64,000 bases of DNA from contig NZ_LKEG01000052.1 in assembly GCF_001645105.1 (NCBI RefSeq), positions 126,508 through 190,507 on the forward strand. Reading direction: 5' to 3'. The stretch is from Pseudomonas marginalis. GTDB lineage: Bacteria > Pseudomonadota > Gammaproteobacteria > Pseudomonadales > Pseudomonadaceae. Shown piece after piece: positions 8,750 to 17,342 of the stretch. A model generated the notes under the pieces. That model worked only from the letters and a program-made list of their open reading frames with translations. It was not told the origin of the DNA and ran no database searches. Made by a program: the position numbers and the translations under genes. The first letter of the stretch is position 1. Every line of letters starts with the position of its first letter.

Positions 8750-9741
8750 GCCTCGTGAATACGCTGCTTGAACGTCCGGCCGATGGCGTGTACGCCAGGT
8801 TGGTAGTGCTCTTCTTCGATAGCGGCCAGCGCCAGGCGCAGGGCGGTGTCGGCGATCAGTTGATGTTGCTGGGCCATGGCGTTGACCGGCAACGGCAGGA
8901 AGTCCAGCAACTGCGTATCACCAAAGGTGCCCAGGCGCAGCGGGCGCGACTTGAGCGGGAAGTCATGCAGGGCGTCGAACACACCTTGCAGCAGCACATA
9001 GGAGGTGGTCACCAGCGCGTCAGGCAAATGCCCCAGTTGCTGTAGAAGTTGCTCCATCAGCTGTCGGCCGCAGTCGCGACTGAAGGCTTCACCGTGTTCG
9101 ACAATCACCTCGCCGGTGAACCCTTCGAGGGCCTCACGGAAACCGGCGGCACGCTCCTGGCTGATGCTCAGTTCGGGCCGTGCGCCGATTAGCGCGATCT
9201 GTTTGGGCAACGGTTGCAGCAGGCTGCTGGTCAATTGCTTGCAAGCCTTGTGGTCGTCGCTGACCACCGAGCAGAATTGATCCGCGCCCATCACCCGGTC
9301 GATGGCAATCACTGGCAGCCCCTTGGCTTGCAACTCGCGGTAACTGTCATCGCTGGCCGGTAGGCAACTGGCGACGAACAACGCATCACAGCGCCGGGCG
9401 CGGAACAGTTGCAGCAATTGGCGCTCGCTGTCGGCCTCATCGTCGGAGCTGGCGATCAGCAACTGATAGCCACGCGCCCGAGCGCCTTGCTCCAGGAGTT
9501 TGGCGATGCGTGCGTAGCTGGGGTTTTCCAGGTCGGGCAGGATAAAACCCAAGGTGCGCGTGTGCCGACTGCGCAGCCCGGCGGCCTGGGGGTTGGGCGT
9601 AAAGCCATGGGCTTCGACCACGGCGCGCACCCGCTCGACGGTTGCGTTGCTGATGCGTTGCTGTTCAGCCTTGCCATTGATGACGTAGCTGGCGGTGGTC
9701 ACGGACACACCGGCGAGACGTGCGATATCACTGAGTTTCAA
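8746..9741 (-). CDS. cra: Catabolite repressor/activator Cra (fructose repressor FruR), LacI family
   Basis: LacI-family repressor of the fructose PTS operon; fructose 1-phosphate is the known effector in Pseudomonas. It is 331 residues. The N-terminal helix-turn-helix reads KLSDIARLAGVSVTTASYVI, followed by the hinge region, and a periplasmic-binding-like effector domain runs from about 60 to the end. I chose the TTG at 9741 because AAGGAAA lies seven bases upstream and it gives the family N-terminus. The longer frame to 9807 adds 22 atypical residues. The gene is divergent from fruBKA with the operator between them, and overlaps the TatD gene downstream. Confidence 0.95.
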   Translation of the reverse strand: MKLSDIARLAGVSVTTASYVINGKAEQQRISNATVERVRAVVEAHGFTPNPQAAGLRSRHTRTLGFILPDLENPSYARIAKLLEQGARARGYQLLIASSDDEADSERQLLQLFRARRCDALFVASCLPASDDSYRELQAKGLPVIAIDRVMGADQFCSVVSDDHKACKQLTSSLLQPLPKQIALIGARPELSISQERAAGFREALEGFTGEVIVEHGEAFSRDCGRQLMEQLLQQLGHLPDALVTTSYVLLQGVFDALHDFPLKSRPLRLGTFGDTQLLDFLPLPVNAMAQQHQLIADTALRLALAAIEEEHYQPGVHAIGRTFKQRIHEA

Positions 9742-9886
9742 ACCGGGATTTCCTTGTTTTTTGGAGCTTGCCCCGACATTTTGTCCAATCGTAACCGATT
9801 CCAGCACTGGACCTATGTCTCAGCTCAAGTGCCGAGTGGTTGTTCAAGGATGCGCAATTAACGCGTAGTCTTCCATAAACTCTAGA

Positions 9887-9898
9887 TTAAACGTTTCA
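9887..9898 (+). promoter_or_regulatory. Cra operator upstream of fruBKA
   Basis: TTAAACGTTTCA is, from memory, identical to the operator described for Cra at the P. putida fruB promoter. It lies 137 bp before the fruB start and 146 bp before the cra start, inside the 293-bp divergent spacer. No second copy is seen in the spacer. Confidence 0.85.
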
Positions 9899-10034
9899 GC
9901 CAGCGTATTTTTACGACGTTCGCGACTGAGTAGCCACTGCCAATTGACTGCTCAGTCAGTTATTTATGAGCACCCCTTACACTGTTTGTTTAAAACAATA
10001 CCTAGTGCGCCACTGCACTAACTAGGAGAACGGC

Positions 10035-12893
10035 ATGCTTGAGCTCACTGTAGAGCAGATTTCCATGGGCCAGGTGGCTGTGGATAAATCTGCTGCCTTG
10101 CACCTGCTCGCTGAAAAACTGGTGGCCGATGGCCTGGTCGCCGAGGGTTACCTCAGCGGTTTGCAAGCCCGTGAAGCTCAGGGCTCGACGTTCCTGGGCC
10201 AAGGTATTGCCATCCCCCACGGCACCCCTGAAACCCGCGACCAGGTGTTCTCTACCGGCGTGCGCCTGCTGCAGTTCCCCGAAGGGGTGGACTGGGGCGA
10301 CGGCCAGATCGTATACCTGGCCATCGGCATTGCCGCCAAATCCGACGAACACCTGCGCCTGTTGCAACTGCTCACCCGCGCCCTCGGCGAAACCGACCTG
10401 GGCCAGGCGTTGCGCCGTGCCGGCACCGCCGAAGCGTTGCTGAAACTGTTGCAAGGCGCGCCGCAGGAACTGGCGCTGGATGCACAGATGATCAGCCTGG
10501 GCGTGTCCGCCGATGACTTCGAAGAGCTGGTTTGGCGCGGTGCACGCTTGCTGCGCCAGGCCGATTGTGTGAGCAATGGTTTCGCCGCGGTGTTGCAGCA
10601 GGTGGATGCGCTGCCCCTGGGCGATGGCCTGTGGTGGTTGCACAGCGAGCAGACGGTCAAACGCCCGGGCCTGGCGTTTGTCACCCCGGACAAACCCATG
10701 CGCTACCTCGGCCAGCCGCTCAATGGCCTGTTCTGCCTGGCCAGCCTCGGTGAAGCCCACCAGGCCTTGCTTGAACGCTTGTGCGCCTTGCTGATCGAAG
10801 GGCGTGGCCAAGAACTTGGCCGCGCCACCAGCAGCCGCGCGGTCCTCGAAGTGCTCGGCGGTGAACTGCCTCCGGACTGGCCCAGCGCACGCATCACCCT
10901 GGCCAACGCCCACGGTTTGCACGCGCGGCCGGCGAAGATCCTCGCCCAGTTGGCGAAAAATTTTGACGGTGATGTGCGTGTGCGCATCGTCGATGGCCCA
11001 GTGGGCGCCGTGTCGGTGAAAAGCCTGAGCAAACTGTTGAGCCTCGGCGCTCGACGTGGCCAGGTGCTGGAGTTTGTCGCCGAGCCGACCATTGCCGGCG
11101 ACGCACTGCCCGCGCTGCTGGCGGCGGTGGAAGAAGGCTTGGGTGAAGACGTCGAGCCACTGCCGACCCTGAGCGCCCAGCCCGAAGCCCTCGATATCGA
11201 ACCGGTGATCAGCGCGCCATTGGCCGGGAGCCAGATTCAGGCCATCGCTGCCGCGCCGGGCATCGCCATCGGCCCTGCGCATATCCAGGTTCAGCAAACG
11301 TTCGACTACCCACTGCGCGGAGAATCCTGCGCCATCGAGCGCCAGCGCCTGCACAGCGCCTTGAGTGAGGTGCGCACCGATATCCAGGGCCTGATCGAAC
11401 GCAACCCCTCCAAGGCGATCCGCGAGATTTTCATCACCCACCAGGAAATGCTCGACGACCCGGAACTCACCGACGAAGTCGACACCCGCCTCAAGCAAGG
11501 CGAAAGCGCTGAAGCGGCGTGGATGAGTGTGATTGAAGCCGCCGCCAAGCAGCAGGAGTCGTTGCAGGACGCCCTGCTCGCCGAGCGCGCGGCCGACCTG
11601 CGGGATGTCGGCCGTCGTGTGCTGGCGCAACTGTGCGGTGTTGAAACCGCCCAGGAGCCGAGCGAGCCCTACATCTTGGTGATGGACGAAGTCGGTCCGT
11701 CCGACGTTGCACGGCTTGATCCAGCGCGCGTCGCCGGCATTCTCACCGCCCGTGGCGGCGCGACGGCGCACAGCGCTATCGTCGCCCGTGCCCTGGGTAT
11801 TCCGGCCTTGGTCGGCGCCGGCCCGGCGGTGTTGCTGCTGGCTTCCGGCACGCCGCTGTTGCTCGACGGCCAGCGCGGTCGCCTGCATGTGGACGCCGAC
11901 AGCGCCACCCTGCAACGCGCCACGGTCGAACGCGACACCCGCGAACAGCGCCTGCAAGCCGCTTCTGCGCAACGCCATGAACCGGCGCTGACCCGTGACG
12001 GTCACGCTGTGGAAGTGTTCGCCAACATCGGCGAAAGCGCCGGTGTTGCCAGCGCGGTGGAGCAGGGCGCCGAAGGCATCGGCTTGCTGCGCACCGAGCT
12101 GATTTTCATGGCCCACCCGCAAGCGCCGGACGAAGCCACCCAGGAAGCCGAATACCGGCGTGTGCTCGACGGCCTCGGCGGTCGCCCGCTGGTGGTGCGC
12201 ACCCTTGATGTGGGCGGCGACAAACCGCTGCCGTATTGGCCGATTGCCCAGGAAGAAAACCCCTTCCTCGGCGTGCGCGGCATTCGTCTCACCTTGCAAC
12301 GCCCGCAGATCATGGAAGCGCAATTGCGTGCGCTGCTGCGTTCTGCGGATAACCGTCCGCTGCGCATCATGTTCCCCATGGTCGGCAGCGTCGATGAATG
12401 GCGTGCGGCCCGTGACATGACCGAACGCCTGCGCCTGGAGATCCCGGTGGCGGACCTGCAACTGGGCATCATGATCGAAGTGCCGTCGGCGGCATTGCTT
12501 GCGCCGGTGCTGGCCAAGGAAGTCGACTTTTTCAGCGTCGGCACCAACGACCTGACCCAGTACACCCTGGCCATCGACCGTGGTCACCCGACGCTGTCCG
12601 CCCAGGCCGACGGCCTGCACCCGGCGGTGCTGCAGCTGATCGACATCACCGTGCGCGCCGCCCATGCCCATGGCAAATGGGTCGGCGTGTGCGGCGAGTT
12701 GGCGGCAGACCCGTTGGCGGTGCCGGTGTTGATCGGCCTGGGGGTGGATGAGTTGAGCGTGTCGGCCCGCAGCATTCCCGAAGTGAAGGCGCGCGTGCGC
12801 GAATTCAGTCTGAGCGAGGCCCAGGGCCTGGCGCAAAAAGCACTGGCGGTGGGCTCGCCCGCCGAAGTGCGTGCCCTAGTGGAGGCCGTGTAG
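10035..12893 (+). CDS. fruB: Fructose PTS multiphosphoryl transfer protein FruB (EIIA-HPr-EI)
   Basis: A fused cytoplasmic phosphotransfer chain of 952 residues that takes phosphate from PEP to the FruA permease. Domain order is EIIA-Fru (about 1-145, GIAIPHGTPE with the phospho-His near 62), a linker, HPr (about 285-370, HGLHARPAKIL with the phospho-His near 296) and enzyme I (about 395-952). In enzyme I the phospho-His is near 579 in GGATAHSAIVARALG, with the PEP-binding motifs LRTELIFM and SVGTNDLTQYT. AGGAG lies six bases before the ATG. It is the first gene of fruBKA, and the fruK ATG follows the stop codon without a gap. Confidence 0.97.
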   Translation: MLELTVEQISMGQVAVDKSAALHLLAEKLVADGLVAEGYLSGLQAREAQGSTFLGQGIAIPHGTPETRDQVFSTGVRLLQFPEGVDWGDGQIVYLAIGIAAKSDEHLRLLQLLTRALGETDLGQALRRAGTAEALLKLLQGAPQELALDAQMISLGVSADDFEELVWRGARLLRQADCVSNGFAAVLQQVDALPLGDGLWWLHSEQTVKRPGLAFVTPDKPMRYLGQPLNGLFCLASLGEAHQALLERLCALLIEGRGQELGRATSSRAVLEVLGGELPPDWPSARITLANAHGLHARPAKILAQLAKNFDGDVRVRIVDGPVGAVSVKSLSKLLSLGARRGQVLEFVAEPTIAGDALPALLAAVEEGLGEDVEPLPTLSAQPEALDIEPVISAPLAGSQIQAIAAAPGIAIGPAHIQVQQTFDYPLRGESCAIERQRLHSALSEVRTDIQGLIERNPSKAIREIFITHQEMLDDPELTDEVDTRLKQGESAEAAWMSVIEAAAKQQESLQDALLAERAADLRDVGRRVLAQLCGVETAQEPSEPYILVMDEVGPSDVARLDPARVAGILTARGGATAHSAIVARALGIPALVGAGPAVLLLASGTPLLLDGQRGRLHVDADSATLQRATVERDTREQRLQAASAQRHEPALTRDGHAVEVFANIGESAGVASAVEQGAEGIGLLRTELIFMAHPQAPDEATQEAEYRRVLDGLGGRPLVVRTLDVGGDKPLPYWPIAQEENPFLGVRGIRLTLQRPQIMEAQLRALLRSADNRPLRIMFPMVGSVDEWRAARDMTERLRLEIPVADLQLGIMIEVPSAALLAPVLAKEVDFFSVGTNDLTQYTLAIDRGHPTLSAQADGLHPAVLQLIDITVRAAHAHGKWVGVCGELAADPLAVPVLIGLGVDELSVSARSIPEVKARVREFSLSEAQGLAQKALAVGSPAEVRALVEAV

Positions 12894-13814
12894 ATGGCAA
12901 GGATTCTGACCCTGACGCTGAACCCGGCGTTGGACCTGACGGTGCGTTTGGCGCGCCTGGATCCGGGTGAAGTCAACCGCAGCGACACCCTGCTGACCCA
13001 TGCCGCCGGCAAGGGCGTGAACGTGGCGCAGGTGTTGGCCGATCTGGGCCATGAGGTGAGCGTGGGCGGTTTTCTCGGCGCCGCAAACCCCGAGGCGTTC
13101 GATGCACTGATCGCCAGCCGTGGGTTTGGCGATGCGTTCGTCCGCGTGCCGGGAGAGACGCGCAGCAATATCAAGATTGCCGAGCAGGATGGCCGGGTCA
13201 CTGACATCAATGCGCCGGGGCCGCAGGTGACGGAGCAGGCGCAGAACGCCTTGCTGGAAAAACTGGCGCAGATTGCTCCCGGCTTTGATGCGGTGGTGGT
13301 GGCCGGCAGCTTGCCACGCGGCGTCAGTGCGCAGTGGTTTCAACGCCTGGTGACGGAACTGAAAAGCCTCGGTTTGAAAGTCGCCCTGGACACCAGCGGC
13401 GAGGCGCTGCGCGCCGGTCTGAAAGCCGGCCCGTGGCTGGTCAAACCCAATACCGAAGAGCTGGCCGATGCCCTGGGTCATGCCCCGGATGCAATCAGCC
13501 AGCTTCACCAGCAGGGCGTGGAACATGTGGTGGTCTCCGACGGCGCCGCGGGCGTGAGCTGGTACAGCTCGAATGCGACGCTGCACGCCACACCGCCCAA
13601 GGTGACGGTGGCCAGTACCGTCGGCGCCGGCGACTCGTTGCTGGCCGGGATGCTGCACGGCTTGCTCAGCGGCGATACGCCGGAGCAGACCCTGCGCCGC
13701 GCCACGGCGATTGCCGCAATGGCGGTGACGCAAATCGGTTTTGGCATCAGCGATGACGCGCAGTTGGCGCGCCTCGAAAGCGGCGTTGTTGTGCGCACGC
13801 TGACAGAACAATAA
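12894..13814 (+). CDS. fruK: 1-phosphofructokinase
   Basis: A PfkB-family ribokinase-fold enzyme (306 residues) that phosphorylates the fructose 1-phosphate delivered by FruA to fructose 1,6-bisphosphate. Visible motifs are LNPALDLTV at the N-terminus, the glycine-rich AAGKGVNVAQVL of the PfkB signature 1, and TVGAGDSLLAGML near 245-257, which holds the anion hole and catalytic Asp. It starts directly after the fruB stop, so translational coupling is likely. By consuming fructose 1-phosphate it also turns off Cra induction. Confidence 0.97.
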   Translation: MARILTLTLNPALDLTVRLARLDPGEVNRSDTLLTHAAGKGVNVAQVLADLGHEVSVGGFLGAANPEAFDALIASRGFGDAFVRVPGETRSNIKIAEQDGRVTDINAPGPQVTEQAQNALLEKLAQIAPGFDAVVVAGSLPRGVSAQWFQRLVTELKSLGLKVALDTSGEALRAGLKAGPWLVKPNTEELADALGHAPDAISQLHQQGVEHVVVSDGAAGVSWYSSNATLHATPPKVTVASTVGAGDSLLAGMLHGLLSGDTPEQTLRRATAIAAMAVTQIGFGISDDAQLARLESGVVVRTLTEQ

Positions 13815-13825
13815 GAGGGTTTGTG

Positions 13826-15538
13826 ATGAAGTTAGCCATTGTTACCGCCTGCCCGAACGGCATGGTCACCAGTGTGCTGTGCGCCCGCTTGTTGGACGCC
13901 GCCGCGCAGCGCCAAGGCTGGAGTACCAGCGTGGAAGTGGTGGATGTGCAACGTCCGGAACGCCAGCTGTCCCAGGCCACCCTCGACGATGCCGAATGGG
14001 TGTTGCTGGTCAGCAGCACCCCTGTGGATATGCAGCGGTTTGTCGGCAAGCGCGTGTTCCAGAGCACGCCGGCCCAGGCGCTGGCGGATGTCGACGCCGT
14101 ACTGCGTCGCGGCGCGCAAGAGGCGCAGGTGTTTGTCGCCACGGAACAAGCGGCCAAGCAGGCGCCGCGCATCGTTGCGATCACTGCCTGCCCGACCGGC
14201 GTCGCCCACACCTTCATGGCGGCCGAAGCTTTGCAGCAGACGGCCAAGCGTTTGGGCTATGACCTGCAGGTGGAGACCCAAGGTTCGGTCGGTGCCCGCA
14301 CACCGTTGAGCCCGCAAGCCATCGCCGAGGCTGATGTGGTGCTGTTGGCCGCCGATATTGAAGTCGCCACCGAGCGCTTCGCGGGTAAGAAGATCTACCG
14401 TTGCGGCACCGGCATCGCCCTCAAGCAATCCGAAGCCACCCTCAACAAGGCCCTCGCGGAAGGCGCGGTGGAAAGCGCAGCCAGCGGTGCGGTGGCCAAG
14501 AAGGAAAAAACCGGCGTCTATAAACACCTGCTGACCGGGGTGTCGTTCATGTTGCCGATGGTCGTGGCGGGCGGGTTGTTGATTGCCTTGTCATTCGTGT
14601 TCGGCATCCACGCCTTTGAACAGGAGGGCACCCTGGCGGCGGCACTGAAAACCGTCGGCGACCGTGCCTTCATGCTGATGGTGCCGTTGCTGGCGGGCTA
14701 CATCGCCTACTCGATTGCCGACCGTCCCGGCATTGCGCCCGGCATGATCGGCGGCTTGTTGGCGGGTACCTTGGGCGCGGGGTTCATCGGCGGTATCTTT
14801 GCCGGTTTCCTGGCCGGCTACTGCGTCAAGCTGATCACCCGTGCGGTGAAGTTGCCGCAGAGCCTGGAGGCACTCAAGCCGATCCTGATCATTCCGTTGC
14901 TGGCGAGCCTGTTTACCGGCCTGGCGATGATCTACCTGGTCGGCCCACCGGTGGCGCGCCTGCTCACCGGCCTCACCGACTTCCTCAGCACCATGGGCAC
15001 CACCAATGCGGTGCTGCTGGGCATCCTGTTGGGCGGCATGATGTGTGTCGACCTCGGCGGGCCGATCAACAAGGCCGCGTATGCGTTTTCTGTCGGTTTA
15101 CTGGCGGCGTCCAGTGGTGCGCCGATGGCGGCGACCATGGCCGCGGGTATGGTGCCGCCGATTGGCATGGGCATCGCCACGTTCCTGGCGCGCCGCAAGT
15201 TCGCCCAGACCGAACGCGAGGCCGGCAAGGCGGCGATGATTCTCGGCATGTGCTTTATCTCTGAGGGCGCGATTCCGTTTGCCGCCAAAGACCCGTTGCG
15301 TGTGATCCCGGCCAGCATTGCCGGCGGCGCCTTGACCGGTGCACTGTCGATGTACTTCGGCTGCAAACTGGCAGCGCCCCACGGTGGCTTGTTTGTGCTG
15401 GTGATTCCGAATGCGATGAACCATGCGTTGCTGTATCTGCTGGCGATTGTCGCCGGTAGCGTGCTGACCGGTGTGGTGTATGCGCTGATCAAGCGTCCGG
15501 ATGTGGTCGAGCTGGCCGTCGCCCCCGCCAAGGCCTGA
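13826..15538 (+). CDS. fruA: Fructose-specific PTS permease FruA, EIIBC
   Basis: Inner-membrane fructose transporter and phosphotransferase of 570 residues. It carries an N-terminal EIIB-like domain (about 1-95, VTACPNG), a second, catalytic EIIB (about 113-212, ITACPTGVAHTF with the phospho-Cys) and an EIIC membrane domain (about 230-560) with about nine hydrophobic segments and the family motif GGPINKAAYAF. The ATG at 13826 is preferred over the GTG three bases earlier, because AAGAGGG is then seven bases away. It is the third gene of fruBKA, eight to eleven bases after fruK, and the operon ends in a REPIN. Confidence 0.97.
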   Translation: MKLAIVTACPNGMVTSVLCARLLDAAAQRQGWSTSVEVVDVQRPERQLSQATLDDAEWVLLVSSTPVDMQRFVGKRVFQSTPAQALADVDAVLRRGAQEAQVFVATEQAAKQAPRIVAITACPTGVAHTFMAAEALQQTAKRLGYDLQVETQGSVGARTPLSPQAIAEADVVLLAADIEVATERFAGKKIYRCGTGIALKQSEATLNKALAEGAVESAASGAVAKKEKTGVYKHLLTGVSFMLPMVVAGGLLIALSFVFGIHAFEQEGTLAAALKTVGDRAFMLMVPLLAGYIAYSIADRPGIAPGMIGGLLAGTLGAGFIGGIFAGFLAGYCVKLITRAVKLPQSLEALKPILIIPLLASLFTGLAMIYLVGPPVARLLTGLTDFLSTMGTTNAVLLGILLGGMMCVDLGGPINKAAYAFSVGLLAASSGAPMAATMAAGMVPPIGMGIATFLARRKFAQTEREAGKAAMILGMCFISEGAIPFAAKDPLRVIPASIAGGALTGALSMYFGCKLAAPHGGLFVLVIPNAMNHALLYLLAIVAGSVLTGVVYALIKRPDVVELAVAPAKA

Positions 15539-15553
15539 CACGGCTCAAACCGG

Positions 15554-15640
15554 TAGGAGGGGGCTTGCTCCCGATAGCAGTGGATCAGTCAATTTTTTAT
15601 TGCCTGTCACACTGTCATCGGGAGCAAGCCCCCTCCCACA
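15554..15640. repeat. REPIN, GGGAGGGGGCTTGC family
   Basis: Two inverted arms, 15554-15575 and 15617-15640, share the core GGAGGGGGCTTGCTCCCGAT and flank a 41-bp spacer with a T-rich middle. It lies just after fruA and could also act as a transcription end. Confidence 0.85.
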
Positions 15641-15666
15641 TTTGATCTCCACTGATCACACGATCA

Positions 15667-15684
15667 GTGTCATAACCGCTTCAT
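15667..15684 (+). promoter_or_regulatory. Candidate Pho box upstream of phoD
   Basis: GTGTCAT-AACC-GCTTCAT fits the PhoB half-site plan of two 7-mers (consensus CTGTCAT) separated by four bases. The left half has six of seven matches, and the right half GCTTCAT is weaker. A plausible -10, TTAAGT, starts 10 bp downstream at 15695, the usual PhoB spacing, with no good -35. The phoD start is at 15731. Confidence 0.6.
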
Positions 15685-15730
15685 CCGGTCGTGGTTAAGT
15701 TGCCCTTTTGATACTCAAGAGGGCACCCGC

Positions 15731-17272
15731 ATGAGCCACTTCGATCTCGGCCGTCGCCGTGTGATGCAAGCCGTCGGCGCCGGTCTGTTGTTGCCGGGTT
15801 TGGCCCCGGCAGTGATCGCTTCGGTAAAGGATCGCCCGCAACTCACCGACGGCGTACAGTCCGGCGACCTGCTCGGCGATCGCGCCATGATCTGGAGCCG
15901 CAGCGATCGCCCGGCCCGCATGGTGGTGGAGTGGGACACCCGCAGCGTCTTCAGCAACCCGCGTCGATTCGTCTCGCCCCTGGCCGACAATCGCACCGAC
16001 TTCACCGCCCGTGTCGAACTCACCGGATTGCCCGCCGACCAGGCGATTTTCTACCGCGTGCATTTTGAAGACGCCCAGACCGGCGTCGCCAGCGAACCCT
16101 GGTTCGGCCACCTGCGCAGCGTGCCGCAACAACGCCGCGACATCCGTTTTGTGTGGAGCGGCGACACCGTTGGCCAGGGCTTCGGTATCAATCCGGAGAT
16201 TGGCGGCATGCGCATCTACGAAGCCATGCGCCTGCGCCTGCCGGACTTCTTTATCCACAGCGGCGACACCATCTACGCCGACGGCCCGGTGCCGGCGCAG
16301 CTGACCACCGAAGGCGGTCGCATCTGGCGCAATATCACCACCGAAGCCAAGAGCAAAGTCGCTGAAACCCTGGATGAGTATCGCGGCAATTACCGCTACA
16401 ACCTGATGGATGAAAACGTGCGCCGCTTCAACGCCGAGGTGCCGCAGATCTGGCAGTGGGACGACCACGAAGTGGTGAACAACTGGTCGCCAAGCAAGCA
16501 GTTGGATGAGCGTTACCAGACCAAGGACATCAACACCTTGGTGGGGCGTGCGCGCCAGGCCTGGCTGGAGTATTCACCGATGCGCCGGCAGAGCGCGGAC
16601 GCGGGCGGGCGGATTTATCGCAAGCTCAGCTATGGTCCGCTGCTGGAAGTGTTCGTGCTGGATATGCGCAGTTATCGCGGACCCAACGATGACAACCTGG
16701 GCGCTGAAAAGCCCTTCCTCGGCCGCGCACAATTGGACTGGCTCAAGCGCGAACTCAAGGCGTCCCAGGCGCAGTGGAAAGTGATCGCCGCCGACATGCC
16801 CATCGGCCTCGGTGTGCCTGATGGTGAGGTCAGCCCCGGTGTGGCGCGTTGGGAGGCCATCGCCAACAACGACCCCGGTGCGCCGCAAGGTCGCGAAGTG
16901 GAAATCGCCGAGTTACTGGGCTTTTTAAGGGCGCAACAGGTGCGCAACCATGTGTGGCTGACGGCCGATGTGCATTACTGCGCCGCGCATCACTATCACC
17001 CGGACCGTGCAGCGTTCCAGGATTTCGAACCGTTCTGGGAGTTTGTCGCCGGGCCGTTGAATGCGGGGAGCTTCGGGCCCAATCCGCTGGATAAGACCTT
17101 TGGCCCCGAGGTGGTGTTCGAGAAGGCACCGCCGGCGCAGAACACCTCGCCGTTCGCGGGTTTTCAGTTTTTTGGCGAGGTGCAGATTGATGGGCAGACG
17201 GCGGAGTTGACGGTGATCCTGCGGGATTTGGATGGCGTCTCGGTATTCGAACAGAAACTCCAACCGGTCTGA
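15731..17272 (+). CDS. phoD: Alkaline phosphatase D, Tat-exported phosphodiesterase
   Basis: Calcium/iron-dependent phosphatase/phosphodiesterase exported by the Tat pathway and used for phosphate scavenging. It is 513 residues. The N-terminus GRRRVMQAVGAGLLLPGLAPAV is a twin-arginine signal. The mature protein has the PhoD N-terminal domain (SGDLLGDRAMIWSR) and metal-site motifs WSGDTVGQ, FIHSGDTIYADGP, WDDHEVVNNW (about 240) and LTADVHYCAAHHY (about 413-425). AAGAGGG lies seven to eight bases before the ATG. It stands alone, with REP sequences on both sides, and a candidate Pho box suggests phosphate-starvation control. Confidence 0.95.
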   Translation: MSHFDLGRRRVMQAVGAGLLLPGLAPAVIASVKDRPQLTDGVQSGDLLGDRAMIWSRSDRPARMVVEWDTRSVFSNPRRFVSPLADNRTDFTARVELTGLPADQAIFYRVHFEDAQTGVASEPWFGHLRSVPQQRRDIRFVWSGDTVGQGFGINPEIGGMRIYEAMRLRLPDFFIHSGDTIYADGPVPAQLTTEGGRIWRNITTEAKSKVAETLDEYRGNYRYNLMDENVRRFNAEVPQIWQWDDHEVVNNWSPSKQLDERYQTKDINTLVGRARQAWLEYSPMRRQSADAGGRIYRKLSYGPLLEVFVLDMRSYRGPNDDNLGAEKPFLGRAQLDWLKRELKASQAQWKVIAADMPIGLGVPDGEVSPGVARWEAIANNDPGAPQGREVEIAELLGFLRAQQVRNHVWLTADVHYCAAHHYHPDRAAFQDFEPFWEFVAGPLNAGSFGPNPLDKTFGPEVVFEKAPPAQNTSPFAGFQFFGEVQIDGQTAELTVILRDLDGVSVFEQKLQPV

Positions 17273-17288
17273 TTGGAATGCCATCAAG

Positions 17289-17319
17289 ACTGTGGGAGGA
17301 GGCTTGCCCCTCCCACAGT
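17289..17319. repeat. Single REP hairpin, probable transcription end after phoD
   Basis: Arms ACTGTGGGAGG (17289-17299) and CCTCCCACAGT (17309-17319) pair perfectly around a 9-base loop and are followed by TTGATTATTG. It sits between the convergent phoD and PepSY-reductase genes and could end both. Confidence 0.65.
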
Positions 17320-17342
17320 TTGATTATTGTTACTTCAGGGAT

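Noticed and set aside
10002..12836. A 944-codon open frame on the minus strand, opposite fruB
   Set aside because: It is the antisense shadow of a highly conserved PTS protein in GC-rich DNA. The protein is dominated by His, Gln, Arg and Ala with no domain, and has no ribosome site.
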